Shown here in pieces: positions 35,129 to 44,349 of a stretch of DNA of 64,000 nucleotides (within the stretch, counting starts at the first letter, position 1; the number at the start of each line of letters is the position of its first letter). The stretch spans positions 2,046,001 through 2,110,000 of the forward strand of contig NZ_CP154858.1 of assembly GCF_041153465.1 (NCBI RefSeq). The letters run 5' to 3'. The position numbers and the translations under genes are program-made. This stretch comes from Thermohahella caldifontis (GTDB taxonomy: Bacteria; Pseudomonadota; Gammaproteobacteria; Pseudomonadales; Oleiphilaceae). The notes below the pieces were generated by a model, which saw only the letters and a list, made by a program, of their open reading frames with translations, had not been told where the DNA came from and made no database searches.

Positions 35129-36221
35129 GATGCGCCCCTCCTTCCTTCAGTTCGGCCCGGCACTGAACCTCTGCATGCTGGTCCCGCAGCATGTCAGGCA
35201 TTTGCGCATACAGAAATTCGAACATGGATTCCGGCCGCTGGGGCGGGGTGTCCAGATAGGCCTTCACGGCAGCCTCGATTTCCCGGTTGGCTTCGGCCAT
35301 GAGCGCCTTTTCCTCGGTCTCATTCCACCAGCCCCGGTTGACCAGCCAGTTGCGCAGACGCAGGATGGGTTCACGCTGCCAGGCCGCCTTGAGTTCCTCC
35401 GCAGGCCGGTAGCGGCTGGCATCGTCAGCCGTGGTATGGTCACAGAGACGGTAGGAGACGGCTTCGATCAGTGTCGGCCCCTTGCCCTGGTGGGCCTTTT
35501 CCAGCGCCTGGCGTACCGCCTCCCCCACGGCAAAGTAGTCATTGCCATCCACCTGAACACCATGCACACCGGCACCGATGGCCTTCTGGGCGATGGTGGC
35601 CGCACCGCACTGCACCTTGCGGGGCGTGGAAATGGCCCATTGGTTATTGTTCACGACCATGACCAGGGGGAGCTGCCACACGCCCGCAAGATTGAGCGCT
35701 TCGAGAAAATCGCCCTTGGAGGTCGCCCCGTCGCCGCAGGTGGCAACCGCCGCCCGCTTTTCCCCGCGGATCTTGAAGGCCGTGGCAATGCCTGCACCGT
35801 GGCACATCTGGGTGGCAATGGGGACACAATTGGGCAGATCTTCCCGGCAGTGGGCATACTGGCTGCCGCGCTCGTCACCGCCCCAGTAGAGCAGCGCCTC
35901 GGTAAAGGTGACGCCGCGCTGGATCTGGGCCGGCAAATCCCGGTAATAGGGCGCCAGCACATCATCCGGCCGCATCCACTGGCCAATGGCCGTGCCGATG
36001 GCTTCCTGTCCGAGCACCGAGGCATAGGTGCCCAGCTTGCCGGTGCGCTGGAGTGCAATGGCCTTCTGGTCGAACTGGCGCACCCGCACCATGGTACGGC
36101 AGGCTGCCACCACCCGGCTGCGGTCCTGCGCCCACTCGGGCAGCGGTTGTTCCGCCTCGCCCCGTTCGTTCAGGAAACGGTAGTAACTGACAAAGAAATC
36201 ATAGGTCTTGTGATGCAACAT
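35121..36221 (-). CDS. 2-oxoacid dehydrogenase E1 alpha subunit
   Basis: The 366-aa TPP-binding subunit starts at MLHHKTYDFF behind GAGGAGG; an in-frame ATG 36 bp earlier lacks such a site. The TPP motif spans VATCGDGATSKGDFLEALNL through VVNNNQWAIS (GDG...NN). Other E1-alpha signatures are RYRPAEELKAAWQREPILRL and YRLCDHTTADDASRY. The gene lies 10 bp after leucine dehydrogenase. The enzyme probably oxidises the branched-chain 2-oxoacids that Ldh produces. Confidence 0.93.
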   Translation of the reverse strand: MLHHKTYDFFVSYYRFLNERGEAEQPLPEWAQDRSRVVAACRTMVRVRQFDQKAIALQRTGKLGTYASVLGQEAIGTAIGQWMRPDDVLAPYYRDLPAQIQRGVTFTEALLYWGGDERGSQYAHCREDLPNCVPIATQMCHGAGIATAFKIRGEKRAAVATCGDGATSKGDFLEALNLAGVWQLPLVMVVNNNQWAISTPRKVQCGAATIAQKAIGAGVHGVQVDGNDYFAVGEAVRQALEKAHQGKGPTLIEAVSYRLCDHTTADDASRYRPAEELKAAWQREPILRLRNWLVNRGWWNETEEKALMAEANREIEAAVKAYLDTPPQRPESMFEFLYAQMPDMLRDQHAEVQCRAELKEGGAHHG

Positions 36222-36231
36222 GGTGGCCTCC

Positions 36232-37269
36232 TCAGGCTGCCCTGGACAGTTCGCCATAGAGGCGTGATTCGGCCAGCTGATCCGCCATCACGCTGGGGGG
36301 CAGATTGCACGTATCGGCCTGTTCGAAGAGATCCAGCAGGGTCTCTCCGATGCGCAGGGTCTTGGTTTCGATTTCACTCAGGCTGTGTCCGAGGTGATTG
36401 AGACTGGCGTAGATCAGACCCCCGGCATTGATCACGTAATCGGGCGCGTAGAGGATGCCGTGCTTGTGCAGCGTGACGCCATCCGCTTCGCTCAGCAGCT
36501 GATTGTTGGCTGATCCGGCAACGATGCGGCAGTGCAGATGTTTCAGCGTCTCCGGATTGATGATGCCGCCCAGTCCACAGGGCGCAAACACCACACAGGG
36601 CACGGCATAGATGTCTTCCGGCGCCACCGCTTCCGCGCCCAGTGTCTGCACGGCCCGCTGTACCCGCTCGGGTTCGATGTCGGAGACGATCAGCCGGGCA
36701 CCGGCGGCATGCAGATGCTCGCACAGACGCCAGCCCACATTGCCAAGCCCCTGAACCGCAATCCTGAGACCCTCGAGGTCGTCGCGATCCAGCTTGTGGC
36801 GCACGGCGGCGCGGATACCTTCATACACGCCCCGCGCCGTGAACACCGACGGGTTGACCTCATGGGATGTACTGGTGACATGAGGAGTGTGCTCCCCGAT
36901 CCAGTCCATGTCCCGGGCGCCGGTGCCGGCATCAATGGCGGTGATGTATTCACCGCCCAGCGAGTCGACAAAACGCCCGAACTCCCGGAACAGCGCCTCG
37001 CGGTCATGGGGCCCGCGGGGCTTGAGGATCACAGACTTGCCGCCGCCCTGAGGCAACCCGGCCATGACGGCCTTGTAGCTCATGCCCCGTGCCAGACGCA
37101 CGGCGTCTTCGAGAGCGGCATCGGTGGAGTGGTAGTGAACGAAACGGCATCCGCCAAGGGCAGGTCCGAAACGGGTATTGTGGATGGCAATGATGGCTTT
37201 CAGGCCGGTGGCTGCATCATCACGCACGTGCAGCGCATTGACCCGATACCGGTCAAGCAGGGTGAACAT
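36232..37269 (-). CDS. ldh: Leucine dehydrogenase (Glu/Leu/Phe/Val dehydrogenase family)
   Basis: The 345-aa NAD-dependent enzyme deaminates leucine, valine and isoleucine to 2-oxoacids. The catalytic region reads GPALGGCRF and MSYKAVMAGLPQGGGKSVIL (Lys in GGGK and catalytic Lys in SYKAV). The Rossmann domain has LRIAVQGLGNVGWRLCEHL. CGLGGIINPETLKHLHCRIV and GSANNQL are also typical. It leads the operon with E1 and E2, forming a branched-chain amino-acid route to acyl-CoA. A clear ribosome-binding site (GGAGGAAAG) precedes it. Confidence 0.93.
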   Translation of the reverse strand: MFTLLDRYRVNALHVRDDAATGLKAIIAIHNTRFGPALGGCRFVHYHSTDAALEDAVRLARGMSYKAVMAGLPQGGGKSVILKPRGPHDREALFREFGRFVDSLGGEYITAIDAGTGARDMDWIGEHTPHVTSTSHEVNPSVFTARGVYEGIRAAVRHKLDRDDLEGLRIAVQGLGNVGWRLCEHLHAAGARLIVSDIEPERVQRAVQTLGAEAVAPEDIYAVPCVVFAPCGLGGIINPETLKHLHCRIVAGSANNQLLSEADGVTLHKHGILYAPDYVINAGGLIYASLNHLGHSLSEIETKTLRIGETLLDLFEQADTCNLPPSVMADQLAESRLYGELSRAA

Positions 37270-37467
37270 TTTTCTTTCCTCCTGACTTCACACCCCGGCA
37301 GTTGTGCAGTCAGGCTTGTGGCCCGCCGCGCCCGGCCGTTGATGCGAAAGGTTGTAACCCGCGTCTGAGGACACGTATTGTTTTTGTCTCACTGATGAAT
37401 TTTTCACCAGCTTGATCCGAGTATAGTCAGAGGATCAGGGGGCTGTCCAAGGATTTTTTGTGCACGC

Positions 37468-38340
37468 TCAGACCAGAAAACCGGTCAGGTGCAGCTCCGT
37501 ATTGTCCCGTGCATGTGAAGGGCAGGCACCCACCAGTGTCCGGTAGGTTCTTGAAAACTGGGCATAATCACTGAAGCCGGCGTGCACGGCAGCTTCCGTC
37601 AGCGGCGTGCCGCGGGCCAGCTCGGCCGCGGTGACGAAAATGCGGTGCCAGAGCCGGAAGCGCCGCATGGAGGTACCGGTCACCTGCCGGAAGAGCTGGC
37701 TGAGCCTTGGCACGGACAGCCCCACCTGGGCCGCCACCCACTCCACCGAAATGTTGCGGTCATAATGGGTCTTGAGCAGTTGCACGGCCTGCAGCACGCG
37801 TGGGTCCGGCGCGTCAACCTGGCGACGGGGATCACTCAGCCACTCCTCGGCAATGCGGATGACGGTATCGAGCGGTGGCCGCTGGTTGCGGAGGGTGTTG
37901 GCAAACTGAATGACATCGCTCAGTCCATCCAGGTGCTGCATCACGTACTGATTGCCCAGCGGCGTGACGGAGCGCATGAGGTGCCGGACACGGGCCAGAT
38001 CCGTGCCCAGCGGGTCAAGGAAGAACATGACCACCTGGCTGCCGTGGGTGTCATATTCCAGCTCGGTTCCGGAAGGAATCAGGACACTGCGGGAGGTGGT
38101 GCGTTCACGGGTCAGGGGATCGCGCACTTCCAGGTCGCCATCCAGGGAGACCAGCAGTGTCGCGGGCACGCTGGCACGCCGGAACCGCTTTTCCAGCCGC
38201 CCCACATAGACGCCGCGCTCCCCGGTCGCGTAAATGACTGCCTTCTTGCCTGACCCACTGCTGCCGGTCACAGGCCGGCCCTCCGTTGTTCCGTTTTCAG
38301 CTGCATGAAAAAAGAGCGGGACATCCATGATCCCTGACAA
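37468..38340 (-). CDS. AraC-family transcriptional regulator
   Basis: The 290-aa regulator has an N-terminal ligand/cupin-like region (about residues 30-160) and a C-terminal double helix-turn-helix (about 185-280: NISVEWVAAQVGLSVPRLSQ, then FRQVTGTSMRRF and HAGFSDYAQFSRTYR). It lies 198 bp upstream of leucine dehydrogenase on the same strand and may control the branched-chain operon. This is proximity only; no ligand is apparent. Confidence 0.9.
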   Translation of the reverse strand: MSGIMDVPLFFHAAENGTTEGRPVTGSSGSGKKAVIYATGERGVYVGRLEKRFRRASVPATLLVSLDGDLEVRDPLTRERTTSRSVLIPSGTELEYDTHGSQVVMFFLDPLGTDLARVRHLMRSVTPLGNQYVMQHLDGLSDVIQFANTLRNQRPPLDTVIRIAEEWLSDPRRQVDAPDPRVLQAVQLLKTHYDRNISVEWVAAQVGLSVPRLSQLFRQVTGTSMRRFRLWHRIFVTAAELARGTPLTEAAVHAGFSDYAQFSRTYRTLVGACPSHARDNTELHLTGFLV

Positions 38341-38604
38341 GCTGCTGTATTCCTTACAGCACAGGTTTTAACCCGCAGGCAGGGTGCCGCGCATGAACAA
38401 ACTGATGATTTGCATGTTGTAACAGAGACCAGAATGCAGAAACATGGCCTGGTTCACATCAGGCTGCTAGATCAGATCTCACTTCCGTCAGAATGATCAG
38501 ATTTACCCATCCCCCGCCGTACAACCGTTGCCGGCAACAGGACAGATGCGCCGTTCTTGTCTAGAATGAAGCCAACCCAATAACAGGATCTGTCCGGGAG
38601 TCAC

Positions 38605-39414
38605 ATGCGCACACTGTACGATTATGAAGTGTTCCAGGCCCTGACCCGCACGCTCATGCTGGGCAGGGTCAGCCTGTCACCGGAATCGGAGGACCTGACC
38701 ACACTGCTCGGCCGCCATCCGCGGCTGGTGGTCGCCCTCAACCATGGCCCCATGCTGGGCCCGCTGGCCGGACTCGTCGCCATGAGCGATCTGTTCTGCC
38801 GGCATGGCGGGGCCGACCGCCGGCCCTTTGGCATCACCTGGCGTCAGTTCTACCGGATCCCGGTCGCACGCCAGATCTTCAGCTACCTGACGCAGGTGGA
38901 TCACGCCATCGACTTCAACGAGGCACTGCAATTGCTGCGCAGCGGCGAAGCGACAGATTGCGTCATCATGCCGGAGGGGCAGAACTGCAACTTCGGAGAC
39001 AACCGCCACATCCAGCCTTTCCTCAGCCCGCGTTTTCTGGAGCTGGCAATCCGCGCGCAGGTGCCGGTGCTGATCGGGGTGCACCACGGCAGTCAGGCCT
39101 GGGAAAGGGTGGTGACCGTGAATGACCGGGTACTGGCGGCGCTGGGTTGGCTGCCGGACAGCATGCGCCACCGGTTGCAGGAGTCCCGCCAGCTGTCACT
39201 GCCTGCCCTGCCCCGCCCGCTGGATGAAGTGCGGATGACGTTCCGCCTCTACCGGCCCCGACTGACCGAACGCAAGCTCAGCCATGACAAGGCGGTGCGC
39301 AGCCGCCAGCTCTGGCAGGAGGCGCTGGAGGTGCGCAGTCTCATGGAGGACATGCTGCAGGCACTGGCCCGCCCGGAAGCATCCCGCATGACAGAACAAG
39401 AGGCCCGTGCATGA
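38605..39414 (+). CDS. PlsC-like acyltransferase superfamily protein, divergent motif
   Basis: The 269-aa protein resembles lysophospholipid acyltransferases. NHGPMLGPLAGL (about residue 48) occupies the HX4D position and CVIMPEGQNCNFGD (about 118) the PEG motif. The Asp of HX4D is replaced (His followed five residues later by Gly), so classical catalysis may be altered. The C-terminal third is basic and helical. It overlaps the fructosamine-kinase-like gene by 4 bp, so the two are co-expressed. Confidence 0.65.
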   Translation: MRTLYDYEVFQALTRTLMLGRVSLSPESEDLTTLLGRHPRLVVALNHGPMLGPLAGLVAMSDLFCRHGGADRRPFGITWRQFYRIPVARQIFSYLTQVDHAIDFNEALQLLRSGEATDCVIMPEGQNCNFGDNRHIQPFLSPRFLELAIRAQVPVLIGVHHGSQAWERVVTVNDRVLAALGWLPDSMRHRLQESRQLSLPALPRPLDEVRMTFRLYRPRLTERKLSHDKAVRSRQLWQEALEVRSLMEDMLQALARPEASRMTEQEARA

Positions 39415-40271
39415 GCGAAGCGCTGGCCGAGGCCGAGCGCTGGATACGGAGCCATCTGGGAACGGCTGTTGCCGGCCGTCAGTCCGTGGGGGGTGGCTGC
39501 ATCAATGAGAATTACCACCTGATCCTCCGGGATGGCCGCGAACTGTTCTGCAAGACCCATCCCGCGCCACCGGAAGACTTCTTTGCCTCGGAGGCCCGCG
39601 CACTCGCACGGGCTGCGGCCACCGGAACCCTCGTGGTGCCGGAAGTGGTGCATGCGGAGACGCATTTTCTGCTCATGGCGTGGGTGGAGCCGAAATCGCC
39701 GGAAGCGGAGGACTGGTCAGATCTGGGTGAGGCGCTCGCCGGGCTGCACCGGCAGATCCGGCCCGAATTCGGACTCGACAGCCGGACTTACTGTGGTCTC
39801 ACGCCGCTGGACAACACGCCCGATGCCAACGGCTACCGTTTCTTCAGCGAGCGGCGGCTGAAACCGCTTGCCCGGGAACTTCATCTGCGGGGTGATCTGT
39901 CCGCAGGGGCCCTGAATGCCCTGGATGTCCTCTGCGAGCGGCTGCCGGAACTGATTCCGGAACAGCCGGCCTCGCTGCTGCACGGAGATTTCTGGTCGGG
40001 AAATGTCATGTTTGCTGACAACGGGCCGGTCTACCTGGATCCGGCCCAGTACCATGGCTGGCGTGAGGCGGATCTGGCCATGAGCCGGCTGTTCGGCAGC
40101 CTGTCACCCGCCTTCTATGCGGCCTACAACGCCACCTGGCCACTGGAGCCCGGTTTTGAACGCCGCTGCGATCTCTACAACCTGTTCCACCTGCTCAACC
40201 ATGCCCGCCTGTTCGGCCCGAGCTACATCCCTTCGGTACTGGGCATCCTGCGCCCGTTCACACCGCGGTAA
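39411..40271 (+). CDS. Fructosamine kinase family protein
   Basis: The 286-aa protein has the aminoglycoside-phosphotransferase fold of FN3K-like enzymes. It shows SVGGGCINENYHLILRDGRE near the N-terminus, the catalytic loop SLLHGDFWSGNVMF and metal site VYLDPAQYHGWREADLAM. The family phosphorylates sugar adducts on protein lysines, which then fall off (deglycation). Its stop overlaps that of the convergent quinone reductase by 14 bp. Confidence 0.92.
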   Translation: MSEALAEAERWIRSHLGTAVAGRQSVGGGCINENYHLILRDGRELFCKTHPAPPEDFFASEARALARAAATGTLVVPEVVHAETHFLLMAWVEPKSPEAEDWSDLGEALAGLHRQIRPEFGLDSRTYCGLTPLDNTPDANGYRFFSERRLKPLARELHLRGDLSAGALNALDVLCERLPELIPEQPASLLHGDFWSGNVMFADNGPVYLDPAQYHGWREADLAMSRLFGSLSPAFYAAYNATWPLEPGFERRCDLYNLFHLLNHARLFGPSYIPSVLGILRPFTPR

Positions 40272-41208
40272 AGTCAAGCACGAGCTTGCCCCGCACGTGC
40301 CCCCCTTCGATGAGCCGGTGTGCGTCGATGACCCCGGATGCCGGGAAGACCTGCTGCACCCAGACCTTGAGCCGGCCATCCTGAACCTGTTCCAGCAGTG
40401 ACTGGAGCTGCCCCCGGTCGGGGTGCACCATGTAACCTCTGGCGACCTTGCCCTGGGCCCGCGCAGCCTTTTCGATGGCCTCTGCCGTGAGGGTGGGCAG
40501 GGTAACCAGCTCGGCACCTTCCGCCAGCCGTTCCAGTGCGGCCTCCCCGGCCTGGCCGCCCACACCGTCAAAGACAAAATCCATTTCCGGCAGCGCTTCC
40601 ATGGCCTCCTGATCATGGTAGTCCACCGGCGTGATCCCCAGTCCGGACAAGGCGTCATGGTTGGCCGGCGATGCGGTACCCCAGACCTTGCAGCCCTTGA
40701 TCCGGGCCAGCTGGGCAGCCAGATGCCCTACCCCGCCGGCTGCGGCGAGCACCAGCACATTCTGGCCACTCATGAGGTGCCCGACTTCAAAGAGCCCCTG
40801 CCATGCCGTCAGCCCGGCCAGCGGCAGTGCCGCCGCCACCTCGTCCGAGAGGCCTTCGGGAATGCGCACCAGCTCGTCGGCCGGCACACAGACTTCCTCC
40901 GCATAGCAGCCGCCGGGCAGCGGAAAGTTCACCAGACCGCAGACCCGGTCTCCGACCTGCCAGGTCTGCACCTTGTCACCCACTTCGATCACTTCCCCCG
41001 CCACATCATAGCCGGGAATCCAGGGCAGCCTTTTGGTCAGGCGTTCGGCCACGAATCCCTTGCCCTGCCGTGTCTTGTAGTCGATGGGGTTGACGCCTGC
41101 CGCGTGAACCCGCAGGCGCACCTCGTGGGCATCACAGCGGGGCGCAGACACGTCCACCCACTGCAGCACCTCCGGCTGACCAAACTGTGCATATTGAACG
41201 GCTTTCAT
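40258..41208 (-). CDS. NADPH:quinone reductase-like zinc-independent alcohol dehydrogenase
   Basis: The 316-aa medium-chain dehydrogenase starts MKAVQYAQFGQPEVLQWVDV after GGAGGCG; an ATG 60 bp upstream is less likely. It has the GroES-like N domain (VNPIDYKTRQG, PGYDVAGEV) and an NADPH-binding Rossmann fold (VLVLAAAGGVGHLAAQLARI). Zinc ligands are absent, as in zeta-crystallin-type quinone reductases. It reduces quinones or enones using NADPH. No operon partner is evident. Confidence 0.88.
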   Translation of the reverse strand: MKAVQYAQFGQPEVLQWVDVSAPRCDAHEVRLRVHAAGVNPIDYKTRQGKGFVAERLTKRLPWIPGYDVAGEVIEVGDKVQTWQVGDRVCGLVNFPLPGGCYAEEVCVPADELVRIPEGLSDEVAAALPLAGLTAWQGLFEVGHLMSGQNVLVLAAAGGVGHLAAQLARIKGCKVWGTASPANHDALSGLGITPVDYHDQEAMEALPEMDFVFDGVGGQAGEAALERLAEGAELVTLPTLTAEAIEKAARAQGKVARGYMVHPDRGQLQSLLEQVQDGRLKVWVQQVFPASGVIDAHRLIEGGHVRGKLVLDFTAV

Positions 41209-41310
41209 GGAACGCCTCCCTCGGATGCTCTGTGGACTCGCGCGCCAGTATAGTCGGATTGTCCCCAAATGTGTAAACTTGAGCCTCCCGCATCCCAGGT
41301 CAGGAGAGTC

Positions 41311-42235
41311 ATGCGCCTTTCATTCATCCTTTGTCTGATGCTGATTTCCGGCCTGAACCCGGCCTGGGGACGAACCTTTGACCTGAAGCCGGGTCAGGGC
41401 CTCATCGGTGAAGTCACAACCTACACTACCCGTTATGAAGACACCTTTGCCGATCTGGCCCACACCCACGATCTGGGCTACAACGCCCTGATACTGGCCA
41501 ATCCGGGCGTCGATCCCTGGCTGCCGGGCGAAGGCACCGTCATCACCCTGCCCGGTCAGTTCCTGCTGCCCCATGGTCCGCGGGATGGCATCCTCGTCAA
41601 TCTGTCCGAATTCCGCCTCTACTACTTCCCGAAAACCGCCCCGGGGAAGCCGGCACGGGTGATCACCTACCCCATCGGCCGGGGGACTTCCGAGTTCCCC
41701 ACACCGGAGATGACCACGCGGGTCACCATGCGTCTGGAAAATCCCACCTGGTATCCCCCAGGTCCATTCGGGACCAGTTTTTCAGGGAAAACGGCGCGCC
41801 CATGCCCGCCGCCATTCCCCCGGGGAGAACAATCCGCTGGGCCGCTTTGCCCTGATTCTGGACGGGGGCGAGGGCTACATGATTCACGGCACCAATCGCT
41901 ATGTGGGCGTTGGCATGCAGGTCAGCCATGGCTGCATCCGCCTCTACAACGAAGACATTGAAAAACTTGTGTGGGACGTTCCCAAGGGCACGCCGGTGCA
42001 CATCATCAAGCAGCCGGTGAAGGTGGGGCTGGACGGTCGCAATCTCTGGCTGGAAGTCCACCCCGAGCCGGATGATACGCTCACCACCCTGCGCCAGCGC
42101 TTCGCACGGCGGATGGCACAACTGGAAGCAGAAACGGGCCGGATACCTGAAGTGGATTATGCCGCCGTGACTCGCGCCCTGCGTCAGCCGGATGGTCTGC
42201 CGTGGAAGGTGGGTCAGGTGCCCGAAGCACCCTGA
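41311..42235 (+). CDS. L,D-transpeptidase (ErfK/YbiS type), two frameshifts
   Basis: The protein has a signal peptide (MRLSFILCLMLISGLNPAWG), a LysM-like segment (LAHTHDLGYNALILANPGVD) and a YkuD catalytic domain. The YkuD domain ends in IHGTNRYVGVGMQVSHGCIR with the catalytic Cys in SHGC. Reading breaks at C5 (41755-41759) and at C5G4 (41817-41825). Inserting one base at each restores 308 aa through WYPP, SIRDQFFRENGAPMPAAIPP and ENNPLGRFALILDGGEGYM. It cross-links peptidoglycan or attaches lipoprotein to it. Two missing bases in one gene suggest sequence error. Confidence 0.85.
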
Positions 42236-42387
42236 ACCCGTTCACCGCCTTTTGTTTCTGCAGGAGGTCGTCCGGATCAACGGACTGTGGCCAACCTTTT
42301 CCGATGACCTTGCTTTATCGCATGCTTGGGCTATTTTTCAGTAAGAGCACCTTTGCAGTATTTTGACCCACTTGAGCGGAGACCTCC

Positions 42388-43716
42388 ATGTTCCTCACTG
42401 AACGCCACGTCAAGGCAATATTACAAGACATTCTGAGCGGCCAGCGCAAACCGGACGACGTGCCGGCATGGGCCAGGGAGATCGCCGAAGCACTGCACCG
42501 AACACACCAGACCCGTGTAGATGTGGGCAACAACTCCGTGGACGCTATTCGTGGTGTCGTCAAGTCCGGCAAGGAAGGTCTTGAGTTTGGCCGGGCACTC
42601 GACAACACATCCGAGCGCACACACATGATTGCCACCGCCACGGAGGAAATGGCCTCCACGGCAAGCGAAATTTCCGAGCTCGGGGAACAGGCCCGCGTAC
42701 GGGCGGAAGAAGTCTCCGAACTGGCCACGGAAGGACTGAACGCGCTCAACCAGCTGATCGAACGGCTACACCGCATTGAGCGCGTGGTAGAGGGCGTGGG
42801 CCAGGAAGTGGCTGACTTCGTCAATCAAACCAAATCCATCATCCGGCTGACCGCCACCGTCAATGAAATCGCCGACCAGACCAACCTGCTGGCGCTGAAT
42901 GCGGCCATCGAAGCCGCCCGCGCAGGCGATCATGGCCGTGGCTTTGCCGTGGTGGCCGGAGAAGTGCGTGATCTGGCCGCCCGCAGCGCCGAAGCCGCAT
43001 CGGAAATTGATGCCATTGTGACTCAGGTGGTCTCGGGTGCCGAGCAGATTTTCGGCAATGTCAAAGGCGCCATTGCCACCCTGGGTGAAAGTGTTGAATT
43101 CCGTGACCGTGTCGCTGACGTCATCGCCCGTGCCCGCTCAGCCTCGGAAGAATCGCTCAACGCCACTGTCCAGATTGCCACGGCAGCCACTGAGCAGGCA
43201 TCCGTCTCTGCTGACATGGCCGAAAACATACAGGGCGTCAATGACGAAATGGATCTGCTGCAACGCACATTCCGGTCAATCATGGATCACATGGATACGA
43301 TCCGGCAATCTGCACTGCAGGTCATGGGCGTGCTGGGTGAAGACGCAGACGGACTGATGACACTTGTTCTGGCCAAATCCGATCATATTGTGTGGGTGGA
43401 CAAGCTCTACCGTTTTGCCATCCATGGTGAGACTTCCCTCACCGAGGCGGAGCTGAAGGATCACCATCAGTGCCGGCTTGGCAAATTTCTGGACGGTCCC
43501 GGCGGGGCCTTGCTCAAGGCTCAGCCCGACTTTGATTACCTGTACAACACCCTGCATCCCAAGGTACACAGCACGGGTATCGCATTGTTCAAGGCGGCAT
43601 CACGCACACCACCGGGCGTCTATGATGACGAGATACTGGCACAGGCAGAACAGCTCATGTCCCTGTCCAACGAAGTGGTGACGCTTCTGGACAGAATGCT
43701 CAAGGCACTGCGCTGA
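42388..43716 (+). CDS. Soluble methyl-accepting chemotaxis protein with CZB domain
   Basis: The 442-aa receptor lacks TM helices. A coiled-coil signalling domain covers most of the protein, with the hairpin tip VNEIADQTNLLALNAAIEAA and GRGFAVVAGEVRDLAARS that binds CheA/CheW. The C-terminal CZB zinc-binding domain (about residues 345-430) shows HHQCRLGKFLDGPGG and the further His in LHPKVHSTG. CZB receptors sense zinc or hypochlorite-type oxidants in the cytoplasm. No che genes are nearby. Confidence 0.93.
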   Translation: MFLTERHVKAILQDILSGQRKPDDVPAWAREIAEALHRTHQTRVDVGNNSVDAIRGVVKSGKEGLEFGRALDNTSERTHMIATATEEMASTASEISELGEQARVRAEEVSELATEGLNALNQLIERLHRIERVVEGVGQEVADFVNQTKSIIRLTATVNEIADQTNLLALNAAIEAARAGDHGRGFAVVAGEVRDLAARSAEAASEIDAIVTQVVSGAEQIFGNVKGAIATLGESVEFRDRVADVIARARSASEESLNATVQIATAATEQASVSADMAENIQGVNDEMDLLQRTFRSIMDHMDTIRQSALQVMGVLGEDADGLMTLVLAKSDHIVWVDKLYRFAIHGETSLTEAELKDHHQCRLGKFLDGPGGALLKAQPDFDYLYNTLHPKVHSTGIALFKAASRTPPGVYDDEILAQAEQLMSLSNEVVTLLDRMLKALR

Positions 43717-43722
43717 AACGAA

Positions 43723-43745
43723 AACGGCTCCGCAAGGGAGCCGTT
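43723..43745. terminator. Terminator shared by chemoreceptor and OprI-like gene
   Basis: AACGGCTCC (43723-43731) pairs with GGAGCCGTT (43737-43745). A T-rich tract (TTTCGTTTC) follows on the minus strand. It sits between convergent genes and should stop at least the minus-strand transcript. Confidence 0.75.
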
Positions 43746-43765
43746 GAACATCCAGCCAGGCTGAA

Positions 43766-44074
43766 TTACTTCTTGGTCGCCTTCTCGAACATGCGAGCTG
43801 CACGCTCGTTGGCTTCAGCCGCGGCCTTCTGGGCAGCCAGCGCTGCAGCCAGCGCCTGCTCGGCCTTGCGGTAGGCCTCATCGGCACGGGACTGGGCGCT
43901 GTTGGCCTTGTTCAGAGCCTCATCGGCAGTGGACTGTGCACGGCTGACGCCATCCTGCGCAGACTGGGCATTCTGAACCGCCTGATCCAGCTTGGCCTGA
44001 TCCTGCTGTGACAGTGACGCACAGCCAGTCAGTACAAAAGTTCCGGCAACGGCTGCAATCATGAATTTTTTCAT
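43766..44074 (-). CDS. Lpp/OprI-like outer-membrane lipoprotein
   Basis: The 102-aa lipoprotein starts MKKFMIAAVAGTFVLTGC; a longer frame upstream has no ribosome-binding site. A continuous Ala-rich heptad coiled coil follows (QNAQSAQDGVSRAQSTADEA). The C-terminus KATKK ends in Lys, as expected for covalent attachment to peptidoglycan by an L,D-transpeptidase. A candidate transpeptidase gene lies 1.5 kb upstream. Likely abundant structural lipoprotein. Confidence 0.88.
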   Translation of the reverse strand: MKKFMIAAVAGTFVLTGCASLSQQDQAKLDQAVQNAQSAQDGVSRAQSTADEALNKANSAQSRADEAYRKAEQALAAALAAQKAAAEANERAARMFEKATKK

Positions 44075-44309
44075 CGACTTTCCCCTGTTATCTGTTCTTG
44101 GTTTTCCTTCCGGCTTTTCATTCATCACTCAGGGCCGGAAACATCGCCCAGTGTAGGGCTGAGGCTTACCCAACGCAAGCGGAAAAGCTAAATATGAAAG
44201 TCCGTATTCTCTCCTGAAGCAAACCCCAATCGCGTGCCGCACATCATGCGTTTCATCAATACGAAGCCTGTTGATGCACCTGACATTTGTCATCTATTGA
44301 TATCGTATA

Positions 44310-44324
44310 TGATATTCATTATCA
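44310..44324. promoter_or_regulatory. Fur box upstream of the heme-uptake operon
   Basis: TGATATT-C-ATTATCA matches the 7-1-7 Fur consensus (TGATAAT-n-ATTATCA) at all but one position, 25 bp before the receptor start. Iron-replete repression of the whole operon is expected from this. Confidence 0.85.
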
Positions 44325-44349
44325 TTCGCATTAGATTGGAGAATTCCTG

